Shown one piece after another: positions 31,911 through 42,310 of a stretch of 42,522 nucleotides of DNA (positions are counted from its first letter, which is position 1; every line of letters begins with the position of its first letter). Origin of the DNA: Acidobacteriota bacterium. Its GTDB lineage: Bacteria > Acidobacteriota > Thermoanaerobaculia > Thermoanaerobaculales > Thermoanaerobaculaceae. Made by a program: the position numbers and the translations under genes. The stretch covers positions 28,943-71,464 of the forward strand of contig PMLC01000046.1 of NCBI GenBank assembly GCA_003158745.1, read 5' to 3'. The notes under the pieces were generated by a model. The model did no database searches. It had not been told where the DNA came from and saw only the letters and a program-made list of their open reading frames with translations.

Positions 31911-34900
31911 ATGCCTCTCAGGGGCGAGATCTTGAGCCCCGAAGGCCTCGAGGAGCGAGCAAAGACGCTCGCCGCCATCTTCACTCTGAAACCTGCCTCG
32001 CATGCGGGCGGGCACGATGTGTTGCCACGGCTGGAAGGAAACATCCGCGCCCTGGGCGCGGGGTACCGCTACCTCGCTGACGACGCCCGCCGCGGCGTTG
32101 CCGTTCCTCCGGCCGCCGAGTGGCTCCTCGACAACTTCCATCTCGTCGAGTCGGAGGCGCGGGCCGTGCGGCACGACCTCCCGGTCCGCTACTACCGCAA
32201 GCTGCCGAAACTCGCGGCACGCGAGTTCTCGGGCAGGGCCCGCATCCATGCGATGGCGATTGAGCTTATCCGGCACGGCGACGGACGGCTCGACGCGGAG
32301 CGGCTCACGCGGTTCGTCCTCGCATTCCAGACCGTGGCGCCATTGACGATAGGCGAGCTCTGGGCGTGGCCCAGCATGCTCAAGCTCGCGCTCCTCGAGA
32401 ACCTGAGGCTCCTGACAGACGGAATCCTCGCAGGGCGGGCGGCGCGCCTGGAGGCGGACGGTGTTCTCGCGCGGCTGGAAAGCGGTGCTACTGCCGGCTC
32501 TCTGCCCGACCCCCTCCCGAGCGCCTTCGTGGCGCAGCTCCGGCAGCGGATGCGCGAGTACGATCCGCGTGTGTCGCCCCTCGCCGCAGCGGTCGAGCAG
32601 GCACTTGCCGCGCGAGGCACGACGCCCGAGGATGCAGTCCGCTCCGAGAACCAGCGCCAGGCCACCGATCAGGTCTCCACCGGCAATACGGTGACGAGCC
32701 TTAGGTTCTGTGCGACGCTCGACTGGAGCCGCTTTGTTGAGCTGGTCAGCCCGGTGGAGGAGATCCTGCGGCGGGACCCGGCCGGGGTTTACCCACGCAT
32801 GGACTTCGCAAGCCGTGACCGCTACCGGCACGCCGTCGAGGATCTCGCCGAGCCGACCGGCGAGGCGCAGGTGCGCATCGCGCTGCGCACCGTCGAGAGC
32901 GCCCGCCAGGGCGCAGATCGGAAGGGGGTCGACGACAGGGCGGCGCACGTCGGCTATCACCTGATCGGCCCGGGCCGGCGCGGCCTCGAGATCGACGTGG
33001 CGTACCGCCCGCGCCTCGCTCAGCGACTCCGCCGTTGGGCCTTCGCCCATGCCACTGCGGCCTACCTCGGCGGCATCGGCCTCCTGACCGGCTTCGGCGT
33101 CTTCAGCGCATACGAATACGCGGACGCCGCGGGCGCCGCCGTGATGGCGACGGCCGCGGCCCTGCTCGCGCTGCTCCCCGCGAGCGAGCTCGCCGTGCTC
33201 ATCATCCAGCGCATCGTGGCCGCGCTCGTGCCGCCGCGCCGACTCGCCCGCTTCGATTTCAGCGAAGGGATCCCCGAGAGCGCCCGCACGATGGTGGTCG
33301 TGCCCACGCTCCTCGGCAACGTGGCGGATGTCGAGCCGCTCCTGGCGCACCTCGAGGTGCAGGCGCTCGGCAACCTCGACCCGCGGATCCACTTCGCGGT
33401 CCTCTCCGACTTCAAGGACGCGCGGACACCTTCGATTTCCGGTGACGACGAGATCCTGGCCGCAGCGGTGGCCGGCATCGAGGCGCTCAACCGCCGGCAC
33501 GTGCACGACGGGAACGACCGTTTCTACCTGTTCCACCGTGACCGGAAGTGGAACCCCAAAGAGGGCGTCTTCATGGGCTGGGAGCGCAAGCGTGGCAAGA
33601 TCGTGGAGCTCAACCGCCTGTTGCGTTCCTCGGCCGACACCGGTTTCTCCGTCAAGATCGGGGACCTTTCGATCCTCCCCTCGGTGCGCTACGTCCTGAC
33701 CCTGGACGCCGACACGCGGCTCCCGAGGGGCGCCGCAAGGACACTGATCGGTATCCTCTCGCACCCGCTCAACAGGCCCGTGGTCGACGCCGCCCTGGGC
33801 AGGGTCACGGGGGGCTACGGCATTCTGCAGCCGCGCGTGAGCGTCAACCTCGCGAGCGCCGCCGGGTCGCTCTTCGCACGGCTGTACGCCGGGCACACCG
33901 GCGTCGATCCCTATACGACGGCTGTCTCGGACACCTACCAGGACCTGTTCGGCGAAGGAATCTTCACCGGCAAGGGGCTATACGACGTCGATGCCTTCCG
34001 GGCGACCGTCGGCTGGCGCGTCCCCGAGAACGCGCTGCTGTCGCACGATCTCTTTGAGGGGCTGCACGCGCGCACCGCGCTCGTCTCCGACGTGGAGGTG
34101 GTGGACGACTACCCCGCCAACGTCCTCGCGCACGCGCGGCGGCAGAACCGCTGGGTGCGCGGCGACTGGCAGATCCTCGCCTGGCTCTTCCCACTGGTCC
34201 CGACGCCGCAGGGTTTCGTGAAGAACCGCCTCCCGCTCATCAGTCAATGGAAGATCCTCGACAACCTCCGACGCAGCCTCGTGGCGCCCGCTCTCCTCGC
34301 CTTCTTCGGAGCCGCGTGGACTCTCCTGCCGGGGAGCCCTCTCGCCTGGACCTTGGGCGGCCTCGCGGTCGTCGCTTTCCCGTTTCTCGCTTCCCTTTTC
34401 CACCTCCTGGAGCCGCGCCCCGCGCACGAACCAGCCCGCGTCCACCTTCGAGGCCTCGCGGAAGATCTGAGCACCGCCTTCTCTCAGGCTCTCCTGACGC
34501 TGGTCTTCCTCCCATTCCACGCCTGGGAGAGGGCGCATGCGATCGCCGTGACGCTCGTCCGGCTCGTCATCACGAAACGCCGCCTCCTTGACTGGGAGAC
34601 GTCGGCGGCGCAGGCCGCGCGAGCCGCCGGCATGTTGCGGGAAGGGATCCGTTCCTTTTTCGTCGAGATGGCCGCGAGCCCGATCGCGGCGCTGGGGCTT
34701 CTCGCCCTCACCGGCGCCGTTCGTCCCGGCGCTCTTGGTCTGGCACTGCCGTTCCTCGTCCTGTGGGCAGCGGCGCCCGCCTGCGCGTACTGGCTCAGCC
34801 GGCCCACGGTGCCCCGCCGGCGGGAGCTGTCGCCGGAGGACCGTGAGTTCCTCAAGGATGTGGCGCGGAAGACGTGGAGCTATTTCGAAACCCTGGCCGG

Positions 34901-37900
34901 CCCCGAGGATCATTGGCTCCCTCCCGACAACTTCCAGGAAGACCGAGAGCCCACGGTCGCCCACCGCACCTCGCCGACCAACATCGGCATGGGCCTCCTC
35001 TCGACGCTCGCGGCGCACGATCTGGGCCTCCTTCCGGCGGATGCGATGGTCGAGAGGATCGACGGGACGCTGACCACGGTCGAAGGTCTCGAGCGCCACG
35101 AGGGGCACCTCCTGAACTGGTACGACACGCAGAACCTCTCGCCGCTCCTCCCGCGCTACGTGTCCACCGTGGACAGCGGCAACCTCGCCGGGGCGCTTCT
35201 CGCCGTGGCGGAAGGGTGCCGGCGCCTGGGCGCTTCGCGGGGAGACCTGGCATCACGCCTGTCCGACGTTGCCCGTCGCGCGACGGCCCTGGCGGACGGG
35301 ATGAACTTCTCCTTCCTCTACGACCGCCAGCGTCAGCTCTTCTCGATCGGCTATCGCATGGCCGACGCCGGCGGGCCGGGGAGAGCGGACGACTCCTACT
35401 ACGACCTCCTGGCCGGGGAGTCGCGCCTGGCGAGCTTCTTCGCGATCGCCAAGGGCGACGTCCCGCAAAGCCACTGGTTCCACCTGGGGCGGCTCGTCGT
35501 CAGCGTGGAAGGCGTCCCGACCCTCGTGTCCTGGGGCGCGACGATGTTCGAGTACCTGATGCCGCTTCTCCTGATGAGAACGTATCCGGGGACGCTCCTC
35601 GACCTGAGCTGCCGCATGGTCGTCAGGAAGCAGATCCGGTACGGTCGCGAGCGCCACGTTCCGTGGGGAATTTCCGAGTCCGCCTACGATCTGACCGACC
35701 GGCTCGGCAACTATCAGTACAAGGAGTTCGGCGTCCCGGGCCTCGGTTTGAGGCGAGGGCTGGCCGACGAGCTCGTCGTTGCTCCCTACGCGACCGCGCT
35801 GGCCGCTCTCCTCGAGCCGGCCAGGGCCGCACAAAACCTGCGACGGCTCACGGCCGCGGGAGCCGAGGGGGCGCTCGGATACTACGACGCCGTCGACTAC
35901 ACGACGCGGAAGCCGGACGAGACCGGCGACTCTCCGGCCGCGCGCCCCGACGCCGGCGTCATCGTGAAGACCCACATGGCACACCATCAGGGGATGACGC
36001 TCGTCGCCATCGCCAACGTCCTGCTCGACGACGTGATGGTCGACCGGTTCCATGCTGACCGGAGAATTCAGGCGACCGAGCTTCTCCTGCAGGAGCGCAT
36101 CCCACGCGAGGCGCCCGTCATCGAGCCGCGCCCGGCCGAGGAGGCCCGAGCCGAACCACCATCGTTCGCGCGCGCCCCGCGCCGCCTCCGCTCGCCGCAC
36201 ACGCCGTACCCACGCGCGCAGATCCTCTCGAACGGCAGCTACGTCGCGATCGTCACGAACGGGGGCGGCGGGACCAGCTTCTGCCGCGGCCGTGCCGTGA
36301 CGCGGTGGCGGGAGGACCGTACCCGCGATCCGGGAAGCCAGTTCGTCTATCTGCGCGATGTGCACACGGGGGCTATCTGGTCCGCGGCCTACCAGCCAAC
36401 AGGCAAAGAACCCGAAAGCTACCTCGTGGAGTTCCTCGCCGAGAAGGCAGCCTTCGAACGCCTCGACGACGGCATCGCAACGCGCCTCGAGGTAGCCGTC
36501 TCACCGGGGGACGACGCCGAGGTCCGGCGTGTCTCGCTGACGAACCAGAGCGACCGTCCCCGCGAGATCGAGCTGACGAGCTACGTCGAAGTGGGTCTGG
36601 GGTCCGTCGCCGACGACGTCGCCAACCCCGCGTTCGGGAAGCTCTTCCTCGAGACGGAGTGGATCGCCGAGAATACGGCTCTCCTGGCGCGACGTCGGCC
36701 CCGCGGCCCGCACGATCCGGCGCTCGTCATATTTCACGTCCTCTCCATCCACGGACCGACGCAGGCGCAAGTCGAGTGGGAGACGGACCGGATGCGATTC
36801 CTGGGGCGCGGGCGCGGCCCCGAAAACCCAAAGGCAATGGACGGGCGCGCTCTCTCGGGGACGACCGGCGCCGTGCTCGACCCGATCCTGAGCCTCCGGA
36901 CCAGGCTGCGGCTCGCGCCCGGGGGGTTTGCCCGCGTCTCGTTCACGACCGGCGTCGCCGGCGACGAGCCGGCCGCGCGCGAGTGCGCGCAGAAGTATCA
37001 CGACCACGGTGTCGCCGCTCGCGCTTTCGCCCTCGCCTACACGCAGGCGCAGATGACACAGCGGCATCTCGGCATCTCCGTCGAACAGGCCCAGCTCACC
37101 GAACGGCTCGGGTCCCGCGTCTTCTTCTCCGACGCATCCCTTCGGGCCGACGGGGAGACCCTGGCGAAGAACACGCTCGGGCAGGAGAGTCTCTGGAAGT
37201 TCGGCATCTCGGGCGACCTGCCAATCGTTCTCGTCCGCCTGACAGAGCCGGACGACGTCCAGCTCGTCCGGCAGGTCCTGACCGCCCACGAGCACTGGCG
37301 CCTGAAGGGGCTGAAGGCCGACGCTGTGATCCTGAACGAGCACCCGGCGAGCTACCGCGAAGAGACGAACGAACAGCTCACCCAGCTCATCGACGGCAGC
37401 CCGTGGAGCGCCTGGAAAGGGAAGCCCGGCGGCGTGTTTCTTCTCCAGGCCGATTTGCTCTCGGAGGCCGAGAAGGTCCTTCTGAACGTTGTCGCCCAGG
37501 CGGTCGTCTCCGGCGACCGCGGCACCCTGGAACAGCAGCTCGACCGCCCGGAGGCGGAGCCTCCACTCCCGTTGGGCCACGTGCCGGTCGACGAGGACCC
37601 GGATCCGGGCCAGCCGGAAGTGGAGTTGGAGCCAACGCCGCTTCTTCTCGGGAACGGCCTCGGCGGCTTCACGCGTGACGGCCGCGAATACGTCGTCGTC
37701 CTCGATGGCGAACGGGAGACACCGCTTCCCTGGATCAACGTTCTCGCCAACCCGCGCTTCGGGAGCATCGTCACCACCTCCGGGGCGGCCCATACCTGGT
37801 CCGAGGACAGTCGCGAGAACCGGCTCACCCCGTTCGCCAACGACCCGGTCACCAACCCGACCGCCGAGGCGATCTTCGTGCGCGACGAGGAGAACGGCTC

Positions 37901-40133
37901 CCTGTGGGGCGCCACGCCGACATCCATCCGGCGCACGCCGCGATCTCCGCGCTGGGTGGTGCGCCACGCGGCGGGCGTGACCCGCTACTCCCGCGCCGCG
38001 CACGGAATCGCGCAGGAGCTGGCGGTCTTCGTGGCGCGGGAAGATCCCGTGAAACTGTCTCTCCTGACGTTGACGAACCGCTCCGACCGGCCGCGGCGCA
38101 TCACCCTCTTCTCGTACAACGAGTGGTTGCTCGGTCCGCCAATCGCGAGCGGCCCGCGGTTCGTCGCGACCGAACGCGACGCCGAGACTGGAGCGGTCCT
38201 GGCGCGCGACCTGTATAGCTCGGAGCGGGAGCGCGTCGCGTTCGCCGCCGCGAGCGAGCCTCTCCTCTCGGCCACCGGGGACCGCCTCGAGTTCTTCGGC
38301 CGCAACGGCTCGCTCTCTCGCGCGTCCGCGCTCGGCCGGCCGCTCCTGTCCAACCGCTTCGGCGCCGGCCTCGACCCGTGCGCAGCGTTGCAGACAGTGG
38401 TGGAGCTCGAGCCCGGCGCGACGCGGCGCATCGTGTTCCTCCTCGGCCAGGGGCGTGACGCGGCAGAGGCCCGCGCCCTCCTGCGGCGGTTCGCGGGCAA
38501 GGACGGCGTGGCAACCGCCGAGGCCGAACTCGTCGCAGTGGAGGCGTTCTGGGAGGACACGCTGGGCGCCGTGCGCGTCGCCACCCCCGACGACTCCTTC
38601 GACCTCCTGGTCAACAGGTGGCTCCTCTACCAGGACCTGGTGTGCCGCGTCTGGGCGCGCTCCGCCTACTCCCAGTCGAGCGGTGCATACGGCTTCCGCG
38701 ACCAGCTCCAGGACGTGCTGGCGCTCATGTTGACGCGGCCGGACCTCACCCGCGAGCACCTCCTGCGAGCGGCCGCGCGCCAGTTCGTCGAGGGGGACGT
38801 GCAGCACTGGTGGAGCGCCCCGGGCGGCCAGGGCATCCGCACGCGGTGCTCGGACGACCTTCTCTGGCTCCCCTACGCGGCCGCCGAGTACGTCAAGGCA
38901 ACCGGAGACCGCTCCGTCCTCGACGAGCGGGCGCCCTTCCTCGAGGCGCCTCCCGTTCCGCCCGGAGAGCCCGAGGCGTACGGGATCCCGGCCGTCTCCC
39001 GCGCGACGGGCACTCTGTTCGAGCACTGCATCAGGGCGGTGGATCGGGCGATCACCACCGGCGCGCACGGTTTGCCGCTCATCGGGAGCTGCGACTGGAA
39101 CGACGGCTTCAACCGCGTCGGCCCCGAGGGCCGCGGGGAGAGCGTCTTCGTCGGCTGGTTCCTCCACGCCGTCTTGGGAGCGATTGCCCCATTGTGCGAG
39201 GAGCGGGGTGAGGCGCCCCGAGCGGCGAGCTACCGCGCCGAACGCGAGCGTCTGGGAACCATGCTGGAGCAAAGCTGGGACGGCGAGTGGTACCGGCGCG
39301 CGTACTTCGATGACGGCACCCCGCTCGGGTCGTCCCAAAACGACGAGGGGAAGATCGACTCGGTGGCGCAGACGTGGGCCGTTCTCTCGGGCGCCGCGCC
39401 GGCAAACCGCGCCGAGCGCGCCATGAGCGCCGTGCGCACCCACCTGGTCCGGCGCGGTTCGGGCGTCGTCCTGCTCCTCTCGCCGCCGTTCGATCACACG
39501 GCTCTCGACCCGGGATACATCAAGGGCTACATCCCGGGGATTCGCGAGAACGGAGGGCAGTACACGCACGCCGGGGCGTGGGTCGCCCTCGCGCTCGCGC
39601 GTCTCGGGAGCGGCGACGAGGCGGTGGAGCTCTTCCACATGCTCAACCCCATCAACCACTCGCGGACGACGAGCGAGGTCGAGCAGTACATGACCGAGCC
39701 CTATGCGGTCGCCGGGGATGTCTACGACCACCCGGCGCACCGGGGACGCGGCGGCTGGACCTGGTACACCGGGTCGGCCGGCTGGATGTACCGGGTTGCC
39801 GTAGAAGGGATCCTCGGACTCCAGCGCCGCGGCGCATGCTTCACGTTGAACCCGTGCATCCCGTCGTCGTGGCCGACCTACTCGATCGATTGGAGATTCG
39901 GAAAGACGGACTACACGATCGTCGTGGAGAACCCGGAGCGGCGGTGCCGGGGCGTGGCGAGCGTGGAGCTCGACGGATCGCCCGCCGACCCGGCCGCGAT
40001 TCCGCTCGCGGATGACGGGCGTGCACATCGGGTTCGAGTCGTGCTCGGCGCGGGTCGTGGCGCGCCACCGGGCTCCGCAAAGCCCACAACAACCCAGGCG
40101 AGCGCCAAGACGCAAGACGCTGTGAGCCGCTGA
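31911..40133 (+). CDS. ndvB: Cyclic beta-1,2-glucan synthase (NdvB/ChvB type)
   Basis: A 2740-residue inner-membrane enzyme of the usual length for the family. Order: soluble N-terminus; helices at about 380-435; the GT84 glycosyltransferase (about 460-780) with [10 protein letters not shown] and [11 protein letters not shown] (QxxRW); more helices at about 790-830 and 915-965; the glycoamylase-like domain (about 1000-1400; [34 protein letters not shown]); and a tandem carbohydrate-binding and GH94 phosphorylase part (about 1450-2690). The latter has [23 protein letters not shown] and CDWNDGFN (2394-2401), holding the presumed catalytic Asp. It builds and cyclises periplasmic osmoregulated glucan. 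Element d and the coiled-coil gene lie upstream. The start may be CTG at 31881. Confidence 0.93.
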   Translation: MPLRGEILSPEGLEERAKTLAAIFTLKPASHAGGHDVLPRLEGNIRALGAGYRYLADDARRGVAVPPAAEWLLDNFHLVESEARAVRHDLPVRYYRKLPKLAAREFSGRARIHAMAIELIRHGDGRLDAERLTRFVLAFQTVAPLTIGELWAWPSMLKLALLENLRLLTDGILAGRAARLEADGVLARLESGATAGSLPDPLPSAFVAQLRQRMREYDPRVSPLAAAVEQALAARGTTPEDAVRSENQRQATDQVSTGNTVTSLRFCATLDWSRFVELVSPVEEILRRDPAGVYPRMDFASRDRYRHAVEDLAEPTGEAQVRIALRTVESARQGADRKGVDDRAAHVGYHLIGPGRRGLEIDVAYRPRLAQRLRRWAFAHATAAYLGGIGLLTGFGVFSAYEYADAAGAAVMATAAALLALLPASELAVLIIQRIVAALVPPRRLARFDFSEGIPESARTMVVVPTLLGNVADVEPLLAHLEVQALGNLDPRIHFAVLSDFKDARTPSISGDDEILAAAVAGIEALNRRHVHDGNDRFYLFHRDRKWNPKEGVFMGWERKRGKIVELNRLLRSSADTGFSVKIGDLSILPSVRYVLTLDADTRLPRGAARTLIGILSHPLNRPVVDAALGRVTGGYGILQPRVSVNLASAAGSLFARLYAGHTGVDPYTTAVSDTYQDLFGEGIFTGKGLYDVDAFRATVGWRVPENALLSHDLFEGLHARTALVSDVEVVDDYPANVLAHARRQNRWVRGDWQILAWLFPLVPTPQGFVKNRLPLISQWKILDNLRRSLVAPALLAFFGAAWTLLPGSPLAWTLGGLAVVAFPFLASLFHLLEPRPAHEPARVHLRGLAEDLSTAFSQALLTLVFLPFHAWERAHAIAVTLVRLVITKRRLLDWETSAAQAARAAGMLREGIRSFFVEMAASPIAALGLLALTGAVRPGALGLALPFLVLWAAAPACAYWLSRPTVPRRRELSPEDREFLKDVARKTWSYFETLAGPEDHWLPPDNFQEDREPTVAHRTSPTNIGMGLLSTLAAHDLGLLPADAMVERIDGTLTTVEGLERHEGHLLNWYDTQNLSPLLPRYVSTVDSGNLAGALLAVAEGCRRLGASRGDLASRLSDVARRATALADGMNFSFLYDRQRQLFSIGYRMADAGGPGRADDSYYDLLAGESRLASFFAIAKGDVPQSHWFHLGRLVVSVEGVPTLVSWGATMFEYLMPLLLMRTYPGTLLDLSCRMVVRKQIRYGRERHVPWGISESAYDLTDRLGNYQYKEFGVPGLGLRRGLADELVVAPYATALAALLEPARAAQNLRRLTAAGAEGALGYYDAVDYTTRKPDETGDSPAARPDAGVIVKTHMAHHQGMTLVAIANVLLDDVMVDRFHADRRIQATELLLQERIPREAPVIEPRPAEEARAEPPSFARAPRRLRSPHTPYPRAQILSNGSYVAIVTNGGGGTSFCRGRAVTRWREDRTRDPGSQFVYLRDVHTGAIWSAAYQPTGKEPESYLVEFLAEKAAFERLDDGIATRLEVAVSPGDDAEVRRVSLTNQSDRPREIELTSYVEVGLGSVADDVANPAFGKLFLETEWIAENTALLARRRPRGPHDPALVIFHVLSIHGPTQAQVEWETDRMRFLGRGRGPENPKAMDGRALSGTTGAVLDPILSLRTRLRLAPGGFARVSFTTGVAGDEPAARECAQKYHDHGVAARAFALAYTQAQMTQRHLGISVEQAQLTERLGSRVFFSDASLRADGETLAKNTLGQESLWKFGISGDLPIVLVRLTEPDDVQLVRQVLTAHEHWRLKGLKADAVILNEHPASYREETNEQLTQLIDGSPWSAWKGKPGGVFLLQADLLSEAEKVLLNVVAQAVVSGDRGTLEQQLDRPEAEPPLPLGHVPVDEDPDPGQPEVELEPTPLLLGNGLGGFTRDGREYVVVLDGERETPLPWINVLANPRFGSIVTTSGAAHTWSEDSRENRLTPFANDPVTNPTAEAIFVRDEENGSLWGATPTSIRRTPRSPRWVVRHAAGVTRYSRAAHGIAQELAVFVAREDPVKLSLLTLTNRSDRPRRITLFSYNEWLLGPPIASGPRFVATERDAETGAVLARDLYSSERERVAFAAASEPLLSATGDRLEFFGRNGSLSRASALGRPLLSNRFGAGLDPCAALQTVVELEPGATRRIVFLLGQGRDAAEARALLRRFAGKDGVATAEAELVAVEAFWEDTLGAVRVATPDDSFDLLVNRWLLYQDLVCRVWARSAYSQSSGAYGFRDQLQDVLALMLTRPDLTREHLLRAAARQFVEGDVQHWWSAPGGQGIRTRCSDDLLWLPYAAAEYVKATGDRSVLDERAPFLEAPPVPPGEPEAYGIPAVSRATGTLFEHCIRAVDRAITTGAHGLPLIGSCDWNDGFNRVGPEGRGESVFVGWFLHAVLGAIAPLCEERGEAPRAASYRAERERLGTMLEQSWDGEWYRRAYFDDGTPLGSSQNDEGKIDSVAQTWAVLSGAAPANRAERAMSAVRTHLVRRGSGVVLLLSPPFDHTALDPGYIKGYIPGIRENGGQYTHAGAWVALALARLGSGDEAVELFHMLNPINHSRTTSEVEQYMTEPYAVAGDVYDHPAHRGRGGWTWYTGSAGWMYRVAVEGILGLQRRGACFTLNPCIPSSWPTYSIDWRFGKTDYTIVVENPERRCRGVASVELDGSPADPAAIPLADDGRAHRVRVVLGAGRGAPPGSAKPTTTQASAKTQDAVSR

Positions 40134-40352
40134 TGGCGCACACCCCGCGGAGATTGGCAATCAAAGTGAGCCCTCTTGCGGGCAAGCGGATCCCATTTGA
40201 ATCTAGCCGTGAGTTCGCAATGCGCATGCCCTATTCAACCAGGACGTCACTTTTGTATCAACCTATTTATGAGGTGCTACACTAGCTGTTCAGCTGTCGT
40301 GTTTCCCTTCTTGCGGCCCTTGGGACAACTCCTCGAGGCGCCATGGGGGCAG

Positions 40353-40727
40353 TCAGGCGTACTCGCCGACGTTGCCTCGCGCGTACCGTCCCCTGGACGC
40401 CTCCGGCGGCTGGCGGCCATCCCGCGAGCGCCTGCTGGCAAAGAACCAAGTGGGTCGCCCGTGGAACTCATTGGACACCGATTTGGGGAGAAAGACCTGA
40501 AGGAGGTGCCCGATTGATGAAATGGCCACGAAGGGGGAGGCTGGGGGCCCGGAGGGCGGCCGTTGGGTGACGAGAGCGACCCCGGCAAAGGCCACGTACC
40601 GTCCAGGCTCCTTGTCGAACGTCGTCTTGCAGGTAGCGCAGCAGAACACATGGATCTGCCCCGCATGTATGCTTTTGTATGGGGCCTTGTTGTCGAGGGT
40701 TATGCCACAAACAGGATCCTTGGCCAT
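40353..40727 (-). CDS. YHS-domain metal-binding protein with an unusual tail
   Basis: A 124-residue frame. The first 47 residues are a YHS domain: KDPVCGITLDN, then FCCATCKTTFDKEPGRYV, with the Cys residues that bind heavy metals in such domains. The remaining 75 residues are low-complexity, basic and unlike any family I know, and may be read-through of decayed sequence, since stand-alone YHS proteins often end near residue 50-60. AAGGAGA lies eight bases before the ATG. YHS domains occur in copper and other metal-handling proteins. No metal transporter sits beside it, and element e lies about 800 bases upstream, beyond the BON gene. Confidence 0.72.
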   Translation of the reverse strand: MAKDPVCGITLDNKAPYKSIHAGQIHVFCCATCKTTFDKEPGRYVAFAGVALVTQRPPSGPPASPFVAISSIGHLLQVFLPKSVSNEFHGRPTWFFASRRSRDGRQPPEASRGRYARGNVGEYA

Positions 40728-40953
40728 CTCGAGCGTCTCCTTCCCACCTGCGACAGGTGGCTTCAGCCACCACCGCGGAGCGACCGGGTCGGCGGGGAGG
40801 CGCCCCGCTGACCTGCGGGCTCCTCACATCGTCAGCTTCGTCTCCTCTGCCTTGAATGCTGGAGCATCGCCCGTCTTCATCATCGGGCGCTCCGTAGCAC
40901 GAGAGGAATGACGAAGATCGTCCAGAGCATCACAGTCCTCCAGTCCGCCGGGC

Positions 40954-41502
40954 CTAGTACTTCATGGTGCCGACGAGGAGCTCGTTGTGAACGTCCTTGA
41001 CGCCCTTGGTGTCGCGCGCGACCGTCTCCGCCATGCTCTTGATCTTCTCAGAGCTGACGCGGCCGATCAGCGTCACGACCCCCTGCGAGGAACCCACGTC
41101 AATCTCCCCGGTCTTGATCTCGGAGATTGCGATGAGCTTCGCCTTGACCTTCGAGCTGATCATCACGTCATCGATCCAACTGCCGACCGTCCTCTCCCCA
41201 ACCGTGAGGTTGTTCATGACACCTTCCACACCCTCCGTGCGCCACGCGACGCGCGCGGCCTCCTGGCGGGCCTGCTCCGTGTCCACCACGCCGGTCAGGT
41301 ACACGACGCCCTCACGGGTTTCGACGTCCACCTCGCGCGCCTTCACGTTGTCGTTGGCCTCCAGCGACGCCTGGATCACCGATGTGATCCCCGAGTCCGC
41401 ATGCCGCGTTGCCTTGGGCACCATCGGGGAGCCGCACCCGGCGAGCGCCAGCAGCCCGACACCGACCAGGGAGCCTGCCACCACGGCGAATACGCGTTTC
41501 AT
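40954..41502 (-). CDS. BON-domain lipoprotein (OsmY-like, two BON domains)
   Basis: A 182-residue lipoprotein: signal peptide with lipobox LAGC (Cys23). Two BON domains follow, about 38-105 (TSVIQASLEANDNVKAREVDVETREGVVYLTGVV) and 112-178 (SKVKAKLIAISEIKTGEIDVGSSQGVVTLIGRV). BON proteins of the OsmY/DolP type bind phospholipid membranes and help outer-membrane integrity and osmotic stress survival. The ATG at 41502 follows GAGAAAGGACGG in the cassette leader. It is directly under element e. The signal-peptide codons are the best intact match for the orphan leaders at 27308 and 31174. Confidence 0.92.
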   Translation of the reverse strand: MKRVFAVVAGSLVGVGLLALAGCGSPMVPKATRHADSGITSVIQASLEANDNVKAREVDVETREGVVYLTGVVDTEQARQEAARVAWRTEGVEGVMNNLTVGERTVGSWIDDVMISSKVKAKLIAISEIKTGEIDVGSSQGVVTLIGRVSSEKIKSMAETVARDTKGVKDVHNELLVGTMKY

Positions 41503-41532
41503 GAGGGACCGTCCTTTCTCGAACGTGTCTCA

Positions 41533-41608
41533 AACCTAGTCCTCCGATCCCTCGCCGGGAAGAGCGCTTACTACCCAGGAGCAGGGCCGCGAGGTGGGTA
41601 GAAACCAC
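41533..41608 (-). promoter_or_regulatory. Cassette element e: promoter of the BON lipoprotein gene
   Basis: Minus strand: box A GTGGTTTCTAC (41608-41598), 23 nt, box B GTAGTAAGCGC (41574-41564), 25 nt, TAGGTT (41538-41533). The leader TTTGAGACACGTTCGAGAAAGG leads directly to the ATG at 41502. It is a full member of the cassette family whose signal-peptide gene is intact. Confidence 0.8.
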
Positions 41609-41962
41609 GGAACTCTCCACTCTAGACAAGACGGTGTGTCTCGCCTGAATGGCTGGGAATCTGAGTCGAATCGGCTCACGTCAGGTCTTCGGGGAGTGTG
41701 ACGCTGCCTGGCGAGGTGCTCCAGGTCGTCGCCGTCGTCGGGCGGCGCGGTCACCAAGTTGTCCATCGAGACCTCACCGAGGCGCGGTTTGAGGCGAAAT
41801 GCGGGCTGTCCGGCCACGGGCCCGAAGTGGCGGGAGTTTGGTGGAGGCTGTGTGTCCTCTCCAGCAGCGATGTCGCAATGACCTCGCAAGTCTTTGTGAC
41901 GCCCCGGCTGGCATACGCGCGTGCGCTCCTCGGAAGACGACAGAGGTTCGGACACCGGCTGT
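41609..41962. other. Spacer between divergent cassette elements e and f, no gene seen
   Basis: About 350 bases lie between two divergent promoters. Frames on both strands are open for 100-140 codons but have no start signal, domain or consistent codon pattern. I see no structural RNA. Confidence 0.4.
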
Positions 41963-42037
41963 GTAGTTTCTACCTAATCCGCGGCTCTCATCTCGGGGGA
42001 AAATGCGCTATCCCGCACAGCACCAAGAGACTAGATT
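41963..42037 (+). promoter_or_regulatory. Cassette element f: duplicated copy of the OmpA-like gene's promoter, before the PRC-barrel gene
   Basis: Box A GTAGTTTCTAC (41963-41973), 22 nt, box B GGGGAAAATGC (41996-42006, worn), 25 nt, TAGATT (42032-42037). From box A to about 42232 the sequence follows element b, its UTR and the OmpA-like signal peptide closely (shared runs include ATGCGCTATCCCGCACAGCA). Box B is degraded, so response to the activator may be weaker. Confidence 0.78.
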
Positions 42038-42148
42038 CGTAGGCGGGTGAGAAGGAAGGCACGCCACGAGAGTCGTGGGACTTGGTTCCTTCGTTGGGAC
42101 TGTCGGCTCATTACCGAAGGCGCACATCTCGGGGCACGGAGGTGAGCG

Positions 42149-42310
42149 GTGAAGACGAACCTGATGGCACCGGTGAGCCTCCTTGGCGCGATTGCTCTGG
42201 TTGCAGGGCCTGGGTCAAGCCGACCGGCGGCAGGGCGGGCGCCGGAGGCCAGAGCTGCGGCCGGGGACAGCACCCTTCGACAAAGGAGGATGCGATGCTC
42301 CGGAGCATGA
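42149..42310 (+). pseudogene. Decapitated paralogue leader of the OmpA-like barrel gene
   Basis: GTG at 42149, six bases after GGAGG, opens a 53-codon frame. Its first 28 residues match the OmpA-like signal peptide (MAPxxLLGAxxLVAGxGxSRPAA). After 42232 the match ends and the frame runs into unrelated basic sequence, stopping at 42308-42310, inside the PRC-barrel gene that begins at 42295. The barrel-coding body has been lost. The remaining leader may still be translated and coupled to the PRC-barrel start. Confidence 0.7.

Noticed and set aside
36501-40160. 1219-codon open frame on the minus strand opposite the glucan synthase
   Set aside because: It is a GC-driven shadow of a clearly homologous plus-strand gene, with Arg/Glu/Val/Gly-rich, domain-free translation and no ribosome site. 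The same holds for the 919-codon frame at 31137-33896 and the 478-codon frame at 2164-3600.
40253-40283. Sigma-70-like TTGTAT-N19-TACACT on the plus strand
   Set aside because: The spacing is long and no plausible plus-strand gene follows before the YHS gene, which is on the other strand.
41536-41955. 139-codon minus-strand frame between elements e and f
   Set aside because: It runs through element e, has no start signal, and its translation has no recognisable domain.
6972-42037. Reading the boxes as ECF sigma -35 elements (GGAAC)
   Set aside because: GGAAC occurs only on the strand opposite to transcription. The conserved hexamer is TAGATT-like at a fixed distance, which suits an activator plus housekeeping-type -10 better.
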